64,000 nt of DNA from Fidelibacterota bacterium (GCA_002717625.1 PBEF01000015.1:25052-89051); one strand, 5' to 3'. Shown: positions 27,096 to 37,619, counted from the first letter of the stretch. Numbers and translations are program-made. Notes: generated by a model not told the origin, from the letters alone.

Positions 27096-27446
27096 TGGAG
27101 GCGCGCGGATTTGAACCGCGGTCCGAATAAGAGCACTATAAATATCTACATGTTTAGGTTATTTTTTAGTTTAATTCAATAGTCTTCAATAACCATAATC
27201 CTATTAAACGATCCTAAAAAGTTTTCATTTTAATAATTTAGGCCTTATCAAAACTAGATCGCACTAATGATGCCTATTTAACTGGTCGCGAACATCCCTG
27301 TTAATAGACAGCTACTGTCAATTAAGCAGCAGCAACGTAACCGTAATCGGCATTTATAACGTACTCTAACTGATTAAGGAGGTGGATAGAGTATCCTCCA
27401 CATGCAACGTATAGATTATCATTACCCGTCGAAGCCAGTCGCCCCC
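27096..27446 (-). ncRNA. ssrA: tmRNA (ssrA)
   Basis: tmRNA rescues stalled ribosomes. The 5' end GGGGGCGACTGGCTTCGACGGG and the 3' T-arm CGCGGTTCAAATCCGCG with acceptor CGCCTCC are clear; GGGGGCG pairs with CGCCTCC (one G-U). The tag frame ends GAT TAC GGT TAC GTT GCT GCT GCT TAA, giving a degradation tag ending ADYGYVAAA; the resume codon is probably GTT or ATA just upstream. It is one-piece and 351 nt long. Confidence 0.96.
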
Positions 27447-27547
27447 AATTTTCAAAAAGCGTGTATATAAAAGTGCTTAATTTATATTATTATTAATATT
27501 ATTCTATAACAATATATTTTTTAAGTCTTGATGCTGGTAATAGTTCC

Positions 27548-30500
27548 CTAATTATCCAGTATAATATTAACCAGTGCAACAATATCAACAATATCAATCA
27601 TTCCATTTGAATTAATATCTGCCTGAATTAAAGCTTCTCCTATCAATGTATCACTTCCTAGTATATGATTTATAAGAGTAATAATATCAATGATATCAAT
27701 AGCTCCATCAAGATTAACATCTCCATCTTGAGGAATAGAACAATCTAAAGGATTTTGAGATCCTACATCTTCTAAGCACTCTGGATAAGGAGCACATAAA
27801 TTATTATTATATAAAGCAGGAGAATCGTCTCCTTGGTTACATATTTCTTCAGGAATCTGTCCAGAAAGTTGATTATCATTCAAATACAAATAATTTAAAT
27901 TAGTTAGATTTCCTATTTCTGATGGAATTTCTTCTTGAATTTCATTATTTTGTAAATATAAAAATTCTAAGTTAGTAAGTAATCCTATCTCATCAGGTAT
28001 AAGGCTTAGTTGGTTTGAACTTAAATTTAAGGTTGTAAGATTAGTAAGATTTCCTATTTCAGTTGGAATTTCTCCTGTTAGTTGATTAGAGCCTAAGCTT
28101 AAAGTTGTTAAATTTGTTAGGTTCCCTATTTCAGATGGAATTGGACCAGATAGGTTGTTATAAGATAAACTTAAAGTTGTTAGATTAATTAATTCACCTA
28201 TCTCTGCTGGTATTTCTCCTTCTAAATCACTTTGATTTAAATTAATTGACACAGTCTGTTCAATGTTATAGCACTCTCCCCATAGTTCAACTTCTGTTTC
28301 TTCATCACAGAAAGGATAACCTTCACAATCTAATATATATTGAGAACCAACATAATTTTCAATACATTCTGGATAAACAGGACACAGGTTGTTATAATTA
28401 ATATAAGAAAAATCAGAGTCAATCCAAGAACTAGCCCAGTTTAGATTTGTGAGATTACAGATACTCTCAGGAATTTCTCCTGATAATTCATTATTATTTA
28501 AGCCTAAATAATTTAAATTAGTTAAATTTCCAATTGTTGAGGGGATTTCTCCTGTAAGTTGATTACTGTATAAATATAATTCTTCCAATTCCGTTAATTG
28601 CCCAATAGTGCTTGGAATTGGTCCAGATAATAGATTCGTAGATAAAGCTAGATAGTTTAAATTAATTAAATTTCCAATAGATGCTGGAATTGGACCACTA
28701 AAATTACTAGTTGCTAATACTAAATCAGTAAGATTCGTTAAATCCCCTATACATTCTCGTATAGGGCCTGACATAGAAGTGCTATATATAATCAAGTACT
28801 CTAAATTAGCTAAACTACAAATAGATTCTGGCAATTGGCTTGATAGTTGATTATTGTGTAAAAGTAATGATTCTAAATTAGTGAGATTACCAATTGTTTC
28901 AGGGATTGGTCCTGATAATTGATTTTCATGTAAAAATAATCTTTCTAAATTAGTGAGATTACTAATTGTTTCATGGATTGGTCCTGATAATTGATTATCA
29001 TTTAAATATAATCTTTCTAAATTAGTTAAATTTCCAATTGTTTCAGGGATTGGTCCTGATAATTGATTTTCATTTAAATATAATATTTTTAAATTAGTTA
29101 AATTTCCAATTGTTTCAGGGATTGGTCCTGATAATTGATTTTCAGTTAAATATAAATATTCTAAATTAGTTAAATCCCAAATTTCTGAGGGAATGTTTTC
29201 AGATAAATCATTAAAGGATAAGCTTAAGTAAGTTAGATTTATTAATTCACCTATTTCTGGTGGAATGGGACCAGATAAATTATTATCATTTAGATATAAG
29301 TCTGTTGTGGTATTAATATTATAACATTGATTCCATAAATTCACATAAATAGGATCCTCCCCTTCACAATTTCCACACTCATCTTCTACAGCATCACCAT
29401 CACATACCCCAGCGCAATCAACATCTACAACACAGTCGCCATTACAATCAAAGTTTTCTTCTGGATATTCACATAATTCATTATAAGCTATAGTTGCTTC
29501 TGGGTTATAATTACATGCATTCTCATTGGTACACCCATAGATATCGTTAGATATTATTATACCATTAGGTGTTGAAACTTCTAATTGCCACATTCCATTA
29601 TAAGTGCTAACTATACCTGTAGCATAAACATAATAGCTATAAAAATTTTCTGAATTTATAATATCTGCTATATCAGATAAGGAAACAACCCAATCCCAAA
29701 TTATAAGATCTAATTCATATCCTTCTAAATCCTGGATTGTTATAGTTTCCGGACCACCAAAAGGAAGAAAATTATTATAATCTACAACCAGTCCCCCAAC
29801 TGTTGCATAACTATCATTTAGATCTCCGTTTACAATATCGGAAATAGTATGAGTAATAAAACAGTTACCGTCACATACACCACATTCATCTATTATAGAA
29901 TCACCACCACACACACCAGCACAATCTGCTATATTACCATCACAATCACAAAAACCTTCATCAGGGATGATACATGAACCATCATTTGAAAAAATATCTG
30001 GGTTATAATTACATGCACTCCCATCAGTACAACCATCTACAATATCTGTTGACCATACTTCACCAGCTGGGGTTAAAACGCCATAATGATTTTCTCCACT
30101 ACTATCATATGTTTCATTTCCAATGCCCTCATCAAATAACATTAGAGAAAAAAGATCTCCATTTTCTGAATTTGGATTATTTTCTCTATAATAATTCACT
30201 TCTTCTAGGGTTAATGATTTATCCCAAATATATAAATTATCTATGCCTCCAAATAAATCTTGATTTCCACTTGCTAAACCTAGCCATAGGTTATCAATAA
30301 TATTATTTGAAACACCACCAGTATGTTCAAAATCAAGTTCTCCATCAATATAAAATTTATAATTTTCACTATTTTTAATAGCTGTCATATGATACCATAC
30401 TCTATCTTCATGGTTCGTTATTCCTTCATCATTGATAATATCAGTTAATCCATCATCTCCAAGAAGATATGAAATTCTATTACTTCCACTGTAATTGAAC

Positions 30501-31510
30501 TTCAAACTAAAATGTTGATCGTTATCACTAATTAAAGTTTGATTAGGTTGATCTGTATATCTTACTTTATACCAAAATGAAATTGTCCAATTTTCATTAT
30601 CAAGTTGGAATGGTGGATCAAAATAAATATTTGCGTGTTCACCTAGTCCATTATCAGGATAAAAGTATAATGAATGATGGTTTCCATCAGAATAAAGACA
30701 GCTACCATCATTAAATTGTGCATTAGGATCATAATTTACAGCATCTTCATCAGTACAACCTGTGCATGATATATTATCACCACCACACTCACCACATTCA
30801 TCTACAATAGCATCACCACCACATACTCCTGCGCAATCAACATCTACAACACAGTTACCATCGCAATCAAAATTTTCTTCTGGATACTCACATGATTCAT
30901 TATCTATAGTTGCCCCTGGATCATAGTTGCATGCTAAATTATCAGTGCAACCTTCACTTGATTGAATACATCTAATTGAACCTCCTAGTTCCTGATTACA
31001 AGAATATTCAATCAAAGTTAAAGCCCCACCCCAATCTAAATTTGCAACATAACAATCTGAGGTCCAAATATACGCAGTACCTCCTCCAGCGCAAGAACCG
31101 GGTATACCAAACTCTGATTCATCTCCATATCTAAATCCCCCAGGAAGAGCAGAAAAACCTGTTTCATTTGTACCGCCTGAAAAAGTTTCATCCATCATTT
31201 GCCATCCTGCATTCTGCCAACCATCAGATTGATCGATGAAATATTGATAATCATATCTTGATGGGATTCGCCATCCCTCTGGACAAACATTTTTATCCTC
31301 TTCAAGAAAAATATCAGGCTCATATAAGTATCCAAAATCAGTACAAATATGATACTCTAAATTTTCTCCATCGTTATATTTTGATACTTTAAGATTCTCA
31401 GCCATCCATAGCTGGTCACCAATAAGAACAGTTTCATACACATTACCATCAATATCTGTAACTGTGGAAAATAAATAAGAAATTAGAAATAGTATAATAA
31501 TTTTACGCAT
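27548..31510 (-). CDS. Large secreted multidomain protein: FISUMP, LamG-like, plant-type LRRs, dockerin-like
   Basis: The order in 1320 residues is: signal peptide ([12 protein letters not shown]); FISUMP domain ([15 protein letters not shown] ... [13 protein letters not shown] ... [11 protein letters not shown]); a Cys-rich [14 protein letters not shown] spacer; a LamG-like lectin fold (WTISFWYKV ... [15 protein letters not shown]); a second spacer; an OB-like domain ([18 protein letters not shown]); a third spacer; and two LRR arrays. The LRR consensus is [24 protein letters not shown], the plant-type LRR. A C-terminal two-part dockerin-like module closes it ([34 protein letters not shown]). 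It probably binds glycans or proteins at the cell surface. No enzyme domain is visible. Confidence 0.88.
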   Translation of the reverse strand: MRKIIILFLISYLFSTVTDIDGNVYETVLIGDQLWMAENLKVSKYNDGENLEYHICTDFGYLYEPDIFLEEDKNVCPEGWRIPSRYDYQYFIDQSDGWQNAGWQMMDETFSGGTNETGFSALPGGFRYGDESEFGIPGSCAGGGTAYIWTSDCYVANLDWGGALTLIEYSCNQELGGSIRCIQSSEGCTDNLACNYDPGATIDNESCEYPEENFDCDGNCVVDVDCAGVCGGDAIVDECGECGGDNISCTGCTDEDAVNYDPNAQFNDGSCLYSDGNHHSLYFYPDNGLGEHANIYFDPPFQLDNENWTISFWYKVRYTDQPNQTLISDNDQHFSLKFNYSGSNRISYLLGDDGLTDIINDEGITNHEDRVWYHMTAIKNSENYKFYIDGELDFEHTGGVSNNIIDNLWLGLASGNQDLFGGIDNLYIWDKSLTLEEVNYYRENNPNSENGDLFSLMLFDEGIGNETYDSSGENHYGVLTPAGEVWSTDIVDGCTDGSACNYNPDIFSNDGSCIIPDEGFCDCDGNIADCAGVCGGDSIIDECGVCDGNCFITHTISDIVNGDLNDSYATVGGLVVDYNNFLPFGGPETITIQDLEGYELDLIIWDWVVSLSDIADIINSENFYSYYVYATGIVSTYNGMWQLEVSTPNGIIISNDIYGCTNENACNYNPEATIAYNELCEYPEENFDCNGDCVVDVDCAGVCDGDAVEDECGNCEGEDPIYVNLWNQCYNINTTTDLYLNDNNLSGPIPPEIGELINLTYLSLSFNDLSENIPSEIWDLTNLEYLYLTENQLSGPIPETIGNLTNLKILYLNENQLSGPIPETIGNLTNLERLYLNDNQLSGPIHETISNLTNLERLFLHENQLSGPIPETIGNLTNLESLLLHNNQLSSQLPESICSLANLEYLIIYSTSMSGPIRECIGDLTNLTDLVLATSNFSGPIPASIGNLINLNYLALSTNLLSGPIPSTIGQLTELEELYLYSNQLTGEIPSTIGNLTNLNYLGLNNNELSGEIPESICNLTNLNWASSWIDSDFSYINYNNLCPVYPECIENYVGSQYILDCEGYPFCDEETEVELWGECYNIEQTVSINLNQSDLEGEIPAEIGELINLTTLSLSYNNLSGPIPSEIGNLTNLTTLSLGSNQLTGEIPTEIGNLTNLTTLNLSSNQLSLIPDEIGLLTNLEFLYLQNNEIQEEIPSEIGNLTNLNYLYLNDNQLSGQIPEEICNQGDDSPALYNNNLCAPYPECLEDVGSQNPLDCSIPQDGDVNLDGAIDIIDIITLINHILGSDTLIGEALIQADINSNGMIDIVDIVALVNIILDN
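28845..29165 (-). repeat. Near-identical 72-nt LRR-coding tandem units
   Basis: Within the first LRR array several consecutive 72-nt (24-codon) units are nearly identical at DNA level, for example CCAATTGTTTCAGGGATTGG recurring each period. Other LRR units in the gene differ more, so this patch was recently duplicated or is kept uniform by gene conversion. It may contract or expand by slippage. Confidence 0.85.
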
Positions 31511-31611
31511 GATGGAATTTAATAATATTTAATTTTTAAAGAAAGATAGAAAATAGTTCATCAAAAATATCCATCAAATGGGAACTTCTGAGTAATTATG
31601 AGTATAAATGA

Positions 31612-31664
31612 ACAACAAGATAGGATTACATCATACTATTAAATATAATGTAATTCCTTGTTGT
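31612..31664. other. Long interrupted hairpin before the tRNA-Lys pair
   Basis: ACAACAAG ... GGATTACAT ... ATGTAATTC ... CTTGTTGT pair as an 8 bp outer stem, a 3-nt bulge (ATA) and about 9 bp of inner stem with a 16-nt loop. It lies in the 192 bp gap between the LRR gene (diverging left) and the tRNA genes. No T run follows immediately, although TTTTATTT comes a few bases later. It may be a leader structure or a small RNA. Confidence 0.5.
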
Positions 31665-31702
31665 ATAGCTTTTATTTATGTTTGTAATTTATCAGTGCTG
31701 TA

Positions 31703-31775
31703 GCGCCATTAGCTCAGCTGGTAGAGCAGTGGACTCTTAATCCATTGGTCCGGGGTTCGAGCCCCTGATGGCGCA
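31703..31775 (+). tRNA. tRNA-Lys (CTT)
   Basis: The cloverleaf reads acceptor GCGCCAT/ATGGCGC, D-arm TAGCTCAGCTGGTAGAGCA, anticodon loop CTCTTAA (CTT) and T-loop GTTCGAGC. CCA is not encoded. Confidence 0.95.
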
Positions 31776-31788
31776 CGTAAGATTTAGT

Positions 31789-31861
31789 GACCCAGTAGCT
31801 CAGTTGGTAGAGCAGCACCCTTTTAAGGTGATGGTCGCAGGTTCAAATCCTGCCTGGGTCA
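31789..31861 (+). tRNA. tRNA-Lys (TTT)
   Basis: The cloverleaf reads acceptor GACCCAG/CTGGGTC, D-arm TAGCTCAGTTGGTAGAGCA, anticodon loop CTTTTAA (TTT) and T-loop GTTCAAATC. CCA is not encoded. It lies 13 bp after tRNA-Lys(CTT), so the pair is probably one transcript. Confidence 0.96.
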
Positions 31862-31906
31862 CATCCTTTTTAATTTCATGAAAATAAAATATGCTGGAGA
31901 AAATAA

Positions 31907-32758
31907 ATGGATAGTAAAGAATTTGGTTTGGTTGCTGCTCAGCAGCTGTTTAAAATAGAGGATATCCACTATGGCTTTTGGAAGGATGGAGAAGAGGCAA
32001 ATCTAGGTAATTGGAAAGAGGCTCAAGAAGCTCATACGCAGTTTTTATTTGATCATATTTTTAAGCATCTTGAAAATAAAGAAGAATCTTATATGCTTGA
32101 TATTGGATGTGGTGTTGGTTTTACAACTCAAAAACTCCTTAAATCAGGATACAAGGTTGATGGGCTTGTTCCTTATCAATGGATGGCAGAATATGCATCT
32201 AATTTAGTATCAGATTATAAGCAAGATAATACAGGTAGAATTTATGAGTGTACCTTTGAGGATTTTAAAACCAGCGAAAAAGCAGTAAAGTATCAATTAG
32301 CTTTTTTCAGTGAAAGCTTTCAATATGTTAATTTAGATAAATCATTTAAAAAATTAGATCAGATTTTAAATGATAATGGTAAGGTTGTTATTTTTGATTT
32401 CTTTAAAAAGGATGATGTTGAGGGTAAATCTCCTCTTGGAGGAGGACACCATTTAAGTAGATTTTATGATACTGTTAAGCAGTATAACTATGAGATTTTA
32501 ACTGATCTTGATGTAACTACAAACTTAAGTCCTAATCTAAAGCTTGTTAATGAGGTTTTAGTAGACCGCTTAATTCCTTTTTCAGATACACTTAATAAAT
32601 TTTTATCATCTAGATATCCAAAGGTTTATAAGCTATTAAAATTGATATTTAGAAAGAAACTATCTAAGTTAGCATTTAAATATTCTGAAGATAGAAACGA
32701 AGAGAATTTTATAAAATATAAATCGTATCGATTAATTGTTTTATCTAAGAAAAATTAA
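31907..32758 (+). CDS. SAM-dependent methyltransferase (class I)
   Basis: The Rossmann-fold motif I is YMLDIGCGVGFTTQKLL (about residue 64), followed by an acidic strand end and FSESFQYVNLDKSFKKLDQIL / GKVVIFDFF (motifs post-II/III). The N-terminal IEDIHYGFWKDGEEAN resembles small-molecule or lipid methyltransferases of the UbiE/sterol type. 283 residues, no signal. The C-terminus is basic. It follows the tRNAs and is convergent with marC (14 bp overlap). Substrate unknown. Confidence 0.85.
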   Translation: MDSKEFGLVAAQQLFKIEDIHYGFWKDGEEANLGNWKEAQEAHTQFLFDHIFKHLENKEESYMLDIGCGVGFTTQKLLKSGYKVDGLVPYQWMAEYASNLVSDYKQDNTGRIYECTFEDFKTSEKAVKYQLAFFSESFQYVNLDKSFKKLDQILNDNGKVVIFDFFKKDDVEGKSPLGGGHHLSRFYDTVKQYNYEILTDLDVTTNLSPNLKLVNEVLVDRLIPFSDTLNKFLSSRYPKVYKLLKLIFRKKLSKLAFKYSEDRNEENFIKYKSYRLIVLSKKN

Positions 32759-33395
32759 CAATATAGTTTGTTATTACTGTATTTAATCCATCAATAATAA
32801 ACTGTATTGCAACAACCATAAGTATCATTCCCATAATTCTTTCAATGACTCTTAAACCAGCTGTTCCAAGTTTACGTGTTAATTTTTTACCAAGTTTTAA
32901 TATCATGAATGTGATAAATAAAGTAACAACAATATTTAGATAAAATATAACCTTTTGATCAAATGAATTGGCCTGTGCTGCTAGAATCATTACAGATGTA
33001 ATAGCCCCAGGTCCAGCAATTAATGGAATTCCAATAGGGGTGAGGGCAATATCATCATTTTCAGAGGCTTCTTCAGATTCCTTTGGAGTTGATTTAGTTC
33101 TAGAGACCTTTGCCTCTAACATATTAATCCCAATTCTTAAAAATAAAATTCCTCCTGCAATTTTAAATGCATAGACAGTAATTCCATAAAACGTAAAAAT
33201 GATGTTACCCATCATCGCAAATAAAAGTAAAATCAAGCAGGCAACAACAATACTCTTTTTAATTACTTTATTATATTCTTCAGGATTTAAAGATTCTGTT
33301 AAAGATAGAACAATTGGAGCTGTTCCAATTGGATTTAACAGCGTAAATAACGAAGAGAATGATAAGAGTACAAACGATAAATCAAAGTTTTCCAT
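32745..33395 (-). CDS. MarC-family integral membrane protein
   Basis: The 216-residue protein has six hydrophobic helices. The family hallmark FTLLNPIGTAPIVLSL is near the N-terminus, with FKIAGGILFLRIGINML and LTPIGIPLIAGPGAITSVMILA further on. MarC proteins have no settled function despite the multiple-antibiotic-resistance name. It is separated from argS by 1 bp and probably co-transcribed. Confidence 0.9.
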   Translation of the reverse strand: MENFDLSFVLLSFSSLFTLLNPIGTAPIVLSLTESLNPEEYNKVIKKSIVVACLILLLFAMMGNIIFTFYGITVYAFKIAGGILFLRIGINMLEAKVSRTKSTPKESEEASENDDIALTPIGIPLIAGPGAITSVMILAAQANSFDQKVIFYLNIVVTLFITFMILKLGKKLTRKLGTAGLRVIERIMGMILMVVAIQFIIDGLNTVITNYIVNFS

Positions 33396-33396
33396 A

Positions 33397-35010
33397 TTAC
33401 ATTTTTTTAGGAGCCGAAATTCCTAATATTTTTAACCCATTTTTAATTACAATACTTATAGATTGAATAAAAACTAAACGTGATTTAGAAAGTTCCTCAT
33501 TATCGCTAATTACTCTATTTTTTGCATAATATTTATGAAACATTGATGCTAATTCAAGAAGATATGTTGCAAGTATTTGCGGCTCCATATCTTTAGAAAT
33601 TTTTACAACAAGTTCTTTAAACTCAATGAGTTTATATATTAGCTTAATCTCATCCTCTTGATTTAATAATGATAGGTTATAATTTTCAATAGCCAAATCA
33701 TTTTTACTTAGGATGGTCATGATTCTTGCATAGGCATATTGGATGTAAAATATTGGATTCTTTTCTGATTTTTCTTTTGCAATTTCTAAATCAAAGTTTA
33801 GATGTGAGTTTACACCCCTCATGATAAAAAAGTATCTAACAACATCAGAACCAACCTCGTCAATTAGCTCATCTAAGGTAATAAAAGTAGCTTTTCTTGT
33901 AGACATCTTAACTTGTTTACCTTGATTTAAGATTGATATAAATTGATGAATTACAACTTTGATTTTTGAAGCATCATGTCCTAATTGTTTAACAACTTCT
34001 ATAACATCTGGGTATGCATCCATATGATCCGCCCCAAAAATATCAACGCATAAATCATATCCTCGTTCTATTTTTTTTACATGATAGGCCATATCTGGCA
34101 ATCGATATGTTGGTTCTCCAGTGCTTTTAATTAGAACTCTATCATTTTCTCGACCTACCTTAGTTCCATGAAACCATGTTGCATTATCTTTATCATAGAC
34201 TAGCCCTTTTTCACGTAATTGATCGATGACTGTGTAGATATCTTTGTTTTCATATAGAGTATTTTCGTTAAAAAAGGAATCAAAAGAAATATGAATTCTA
34301 TCTAGAGTATTTGTAATGTTTTTGAAAATACTCTTCTCAGCAGTTTCCTTAAAAATAGTATCATTATCAATTAGAGTATTTCCAAACTCTTTAGATAAAT
34401 CATTAGCGATATCATAGATATATTCACCTTCATATCCTCCTTCAGGAAATTCATAATTTTCTTTTTGAATTTCCAAATATCTTGCTCGTACAGATTCTCC
34501 AAGGACTCTCATTTGTCTTCCTGCATTATTGTAGTAATATTCTCTATCAACATTAGCTCCATTCCATTGGAAAATATTACTTAGCGTATCTCCTAATATT
34601 GCTCCTCTTCCATGGCCAACTGTTAATGGCCCTGTAGGGTTTGCACTTACAAACTCAACTAATACTTTTTGATCTTTAAGAGTATTATTTTTACCATACT
34701 CATCATTTAAATTGATAATTTCTTTTAATTCATTTGTAATACTATCAGGATTAAGATTAAAGTTTAAAAATCCAGGACCAGCAATATTGATATCTTTAAA
34801 TAAATCAGATCCATCTAATTTATTTTTTATATCACCTGCTATCTCTAATGGATTTTTATTTAATCTTTTCGATAATAACAGAGCAACATTGCTAGATAAA
34901 TCTCCAAATTCTTTATTCTTAGGTGTTGAGATACTGATTTGTAAATCTGTATCATAGTAATCTAGCTCTACTAATGATTCTTTTAATTGATTGATAATTA
35001 AATCTTTCAC
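33397..35010 (-). CDS. argS: Arginyl-tRNA synthetase
   Basis: This class I synthetase has the HIGH-type motif in SANPTGPLTVGHGRGAILGD, the KMSKS-type KMSTRKATFITLDELI, an N-terminal additional domain and a C-terminal helical anticodon-binding domain ending with a VIKNGLKILGISAPKKM tail. At 537 residues it is slightly short but complete. It overlaps rsfS by 4 bp. Confidence 0.96.
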   Translation of the reverse strand: MKDLIINQLKESLVELDYYDTDLQISISTPKNKEFGDLSSNVALLLSKRLNKNPLEIAGDIKNKLDGSDLFKDINIAGPGFLNFNLNPDSITNELKEIINLNDEYGKNNTLKDQKVLVEFVSANPTGPLTVGHGRGAILGDTLSNIFQWNGANVDREYYYNNAGRQMRVLGESVRARYLEIQKENYEFPEGGYEGEYIYDIANDLSKEFGNTLIDNDTIFKETAEKSIFKNITNTLDRIHISFDSFFNENTLYENKDIYTVIDQLREKGLVYDKDNATWFHGTKVGRENDRVLIKSTGEPTYRLPDMAYHVKKIERGYDLCVDIFGADHMDAYPDVIEVVKQLGHDASKIKVVIHQFISILNQGKQVKMSTRKATFITLDELIDEVGSDVVRYFFIMRGVNSHLNFDLEIAKEKSEKNPIFYIQYAYARIMTILSKNDLAIENYNLSLLNQEDEIKLIYKLIEFKELVVKISKDMEPQILATYLLELASMFHKYYAKNRVISDNEELSKSRLVFIQSISIVIKNGLKILGISAPKKM

Positions 35011-35354
35011 TCTTTTACCTTTGTGATTTTAGCATCGGACCAAAGTCTTTCAATGCTATAATATTCACGTTCAGTTTCACTGAATATATTCACAACTATT
35101 GATACATAATCCATTAATATCCATGTTAAGTTTTCATAGCCTTCAATATGTAATGGTTTCATTTCGTATTTTTCAAATAAAGAGTCTTGAATATGATTTT
35201 TTATTGCACGCGTTTGAGGTTCAGATTGTGAAGTGCAATTAACAAAGAAATCAGTTATAGATGTAAGATCTTTAACATTGATAATTTGAATATTAATTGC
35301 TTTCTTATCTAACATAAGTTGTGATATTTTTTTAGCTATAGTTTTATCGTTCAT
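35007..35354 (-). CDS. rsfS: Ribosomal silencing factor RsfS (Iojap)
   Basis: RsfS binds uL14 and blocks subunit joining under starvation. Family motifs are ITDFFVNCTSQSEPQTRAIKNHI, HIEGYENLTWILMDY and the conserved VNIFSETEREYYSIERLW. 115 residues. It sits between the LytR_C gene (7 bp upstream) and argS (overlap downstream). Confidence 0.94.
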   Translation of the reverse strand: MNDKTIAKKISQLMLDKKAINIQIINVKDLTSITDFFVNCTSQSEPQTRAIKNHIQDSLFEKYEMKPLHIEGYENLTWILMDYVSIVVNIFSETEREYYSIERLWSDAKITKVKE

Positions 35355-35361
35355 TATATTT

Positions 35362-35811
35362 TTAAAAGAGTTCGTAAAAGTTCTTTATTTTTTCAAATGA
35401 GTTTAATTCTTTATAATCATTTCCAATTATAACAGATAAATCCCAAACACTGTCCTTGTTAAATTTAACATTACTATCTTTTACATCTAAAAGATTAGAT
35501 AATCTTTTAGCTTTTTTTTGCATATCTTTTTTATGATATAAAATAGTTGTTTCTTGATAATCAAATTTATCTGCATTTTTTATTTCTATAACATCATACT
35601 CTTCAGCTCTTAAAAATTTTGTAAATAGATTAGCTACTCCAGACTCACCACATCCATTTAAGACCTCTATTTCTGCTCTAACATAACCACTTTTACTGAG
35701 TTGGTTTTGAATGCTGGTTTGGTTAGGTTCAGTGTTATAAGTAGTCTTTATATAGTATACACCTATAATAATTAATACAATTGATAATAGATATGTGATA
35801 GTATTTTTCAT
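35362..35811 (-). CDS. Membrane-anchored LytR C-terminal domain protein
   Basis: A single N-terminal membrane helix (ITYLLSIVLIIIGVYYI) is followed by a LytR_C domain (PF13399): AEIEVLNGCGESGVANLFTKFL, DKFDYQETTILYHKKD and VWDLSVIIGNDY. The catalytic LCP domain is absent. Proteins of this build often lie before rsfS in FCB and Chlorobi-type genomes. It probably acts in the periplasm at the cell wall. Confidence 0.82.
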   Translation of the reverse strand: MKNTITYLLSIVLIIIGVYYIKTTYNTEPNQTSIQNQLSKSGYVRAEIEVLNGCGESGVANLFTKFLRAEEYDVIEIKNADKFDYQETTILYHKKDMQKKAKRLSNLLDVKDSNVKFNKDSVWDLSVIIGNDYKELNSFEKIKNFYELF

Positions 35812-35814
35812 TAT

Positions 35815-36537
35815 CTATGCTATAGTCTCTAGTTCTTTTAGTTGCTCAAGAGTATTTACTCCAGAGATTTCACTATGGTTATCTGTTTTATATATTGAGG
35901 TTTGACTTTTATCTATAAAATTAAAAATATCAGGTAGATAATATTCTTTCTGCATGTTATCATTTTTAATTAAAGGTATTTTATCTATTAAAGTTTGTGA
36001 ATCAAATATATATATGCCTGAATTAATTTCTTGTACGGCTCTTTGTTGTTCGCTAGCATCCTTATGTTCTACTATTTCTATTAATTGGTTAGTCTCAGTT
36101 TTTATTACCCTACCATATCCTGTTGGGTCATCTAAACTTGTTGATATTAATGATCCTAGAGCTTGATATTTATTATGATGATCGAAAAATTGTTTAAGAG
36201 TATTTTCTTGAATCATAGGTACATCACCAGATAAGATTAGCACATCTCCATTACAATTTTCTAAAGCTGGGAGACAATTTTTTATTGCATCTGCAGTTCC
36301 CATTAATTGTTTTTGTTCTACAAATTCAATATTATCATGTTTAAACTCATCGATGACTAATTCTTTTTTATAGCCCACTACAACAATAATTTTATCTGGA
36401 GATAATTTTTTAGAAGTATCAATTACATGTGATAAGAGAGGTTTATTTTTTAATAAATGCAAAACTTTTGGTAACTCTGAGTTCATTCGAGTTCCTTTGC
36501 CTGCTGCCAATATAATAACGATGTTAGATTTAGTCAT
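35815..36537 (-). CDS. GlmU-type UDP-GlcNAc pyrophosphorylase domain only
   Basis: This nucleotidyltransferase has the GlmU N-terminal signature: ILAAGKGTRMNSELPKVLH, EQKQLMGTADAI, ILSGDVPMI, TGYGRVI and EINSGIYIFD. It makes UDP-GlcNAc from UTP and GlcNAc-1-phosphate. At 240 residues it lacks the left-handed beta-helix acetyltransferase half of GlmU (usual length about 450), and no such gene is nearby. Its start touches the mnmA stop. Confidence 0.85.
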   Translation of the reverse strand: MTKSNIVIILAAGKGTRMNSELPKVLHLLKNKPLLSHVIDTSKKLSPDKIIVVVGYKKELVIDEFKHDNIEFVEQKQLMGTADAIKNCLPALENCNGDVLILSGDVPMIQENTLKQFFDHHNKYQALGSLISTSLDDPTGYGRVIKTETNQLIEIVEHKDASEQQRAVQEINSGIYIFDSQTLIDKIPLIKNDNMQKEYYLPDIFNFIDKSQTSIYKTDNHSEISGVNTLEQLKELETIA

Positions 36538-37619
36538 TATAGTTCTATTATTCCTCCTCCTATTAATGTATCCTCTAAATAAAATACAATAGATTGCCCT
36601 GGTGTTATTGCTAATTGCGGAGTAGAAAAGTTAACTGTAAAATCATCTTGTTGTTTATGAATTACAGCTTCTGCTCTAGATCCATTATATCTGATTTGAC
36701 AAAGTATATTATAAGGAAATTCAGGCTCATTGATTAGCCAATTTAATCCTTTAACTTTACATGTATCTTTAAATAGGGAGTTTTTTTCCCCTACTGTAAT
36801 TGTATTCGTATCAGAATCAATTTCTTTAACATATAAAGGCTTTTCATTTGAAACTCCAATGCCTCGTCTTTGACCAATTGTATAATTGATATATCCATCA
36901 TTCTCACCAATTTGTTCGCCATCTTCATTAAGTGTTTGCCCTTGCTTTATTGAAGCTGTTTTATCAGGAGCATATTCTTTAATAAATCTTTTATAATTAT
37001 TATCAGCTATAAAACATATTTCCATACTTTCAGGTTCATCAGCAGTTTCTAATTTATGCTCTCTTGCAATATCTCTAACTTGTTCTTTTGTTAAATCCCC
37101 TAATGGTAGAATTGTTTTAGCTAAGGTTTCTTTTGGAATTCCCCATAGCACATAAGATTGATCTTTTTTTGTATCATCTCCTTGTTTAATATAATAAGTA
37201 CCATCTTTTTCTTCTATTTTAGCATAATGTCCCGTTGCAATATATTCAGCTCCTAAAATTTCAGCCTGTTCAATAAAAGTATCCCATTTTATAAAAGAAT
37301 TACATCTAACACATGGATTTGGGGTTCTGCCTTGCACATATTCATCCACAAAATTATCCACAACATTTTTTTTAAAACTTTCTGTAAAATCAATTGTGTA
37401 ATGTGGTACCCCCATTCTTTCACACACCATTTTTGCTTTATTAATAGAACTTACAGCACAGCAATTATTTTCTTGAAGATTCTCAGCACCTCCAACATCA
37501 CTATATTCCCATAATTTCATTGTAACACCTATTGCTTCATATCCCATTTCAATAATTCTTAATAGCGTAACAGAACTATCTACTCCTCCAGACATAGCAA
37601 CTAAAACTTTTTTCTTCAT
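36537..37619 (-). CDS. mnmA: tRNA-specific 2-thiouridylase MnmA
   Basis: MnmA thiolates U34 of Lys, Glu and Gln tRNAs. The PP-loop is AMSGGVDSSV. The two active-site cysteines are in NPCVRCNSFIKW and ESMEICFIAD. GHYAKIE and IGQRRGIGVSNEKPLYV are family motifs. 360 residues. It overlaps the desulfurase gene by 4 bp (ATGA), giving a direct sulfur-donor/acceptor pair. Confidence 0.96.
   Translation of the reverse strand: MKKKVLVAMSGGVDSSVTLLRIIEMGYEAIGVTMKLWEYSDVGGAENLQENNCCAVSSINKAKMVCERMGVPHYTIDFTESFKKNVVDNFVDEYVQGRTPNPCVRCNSFIKWDTFIEQAEILGAEYIATGHYAKIEEKDGTYYIKQGDDTKKDQSYVLWGIPKETLAKTILPLGDLTKEQVRDIAREHKLETADEPESMEICFIADNNYKRFIKEYAPDKTASIKQGQTLNEDGEQIGENDGYINYTIGQRRGIGVSNEKPLYVKEIDSDTNTITVGEKNSLFKDTCKVKGLNWLINEPEFPYNILCQIRYNGSRAEAVIHKQQDDFTVNFSTPQLAITPGQSIVFYLEDTLIGGGIIEL

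Noticed and set aside
28845-29165. CRISPR-like direct repeats
   Set aside because: They are in-frame 24-codon LRR units with no unique spacers.
29974-30300. 108-residue plus-strand ORF
   Set aside because: It is a shadow inside the LRR protein gene with no ribosome site or family features.
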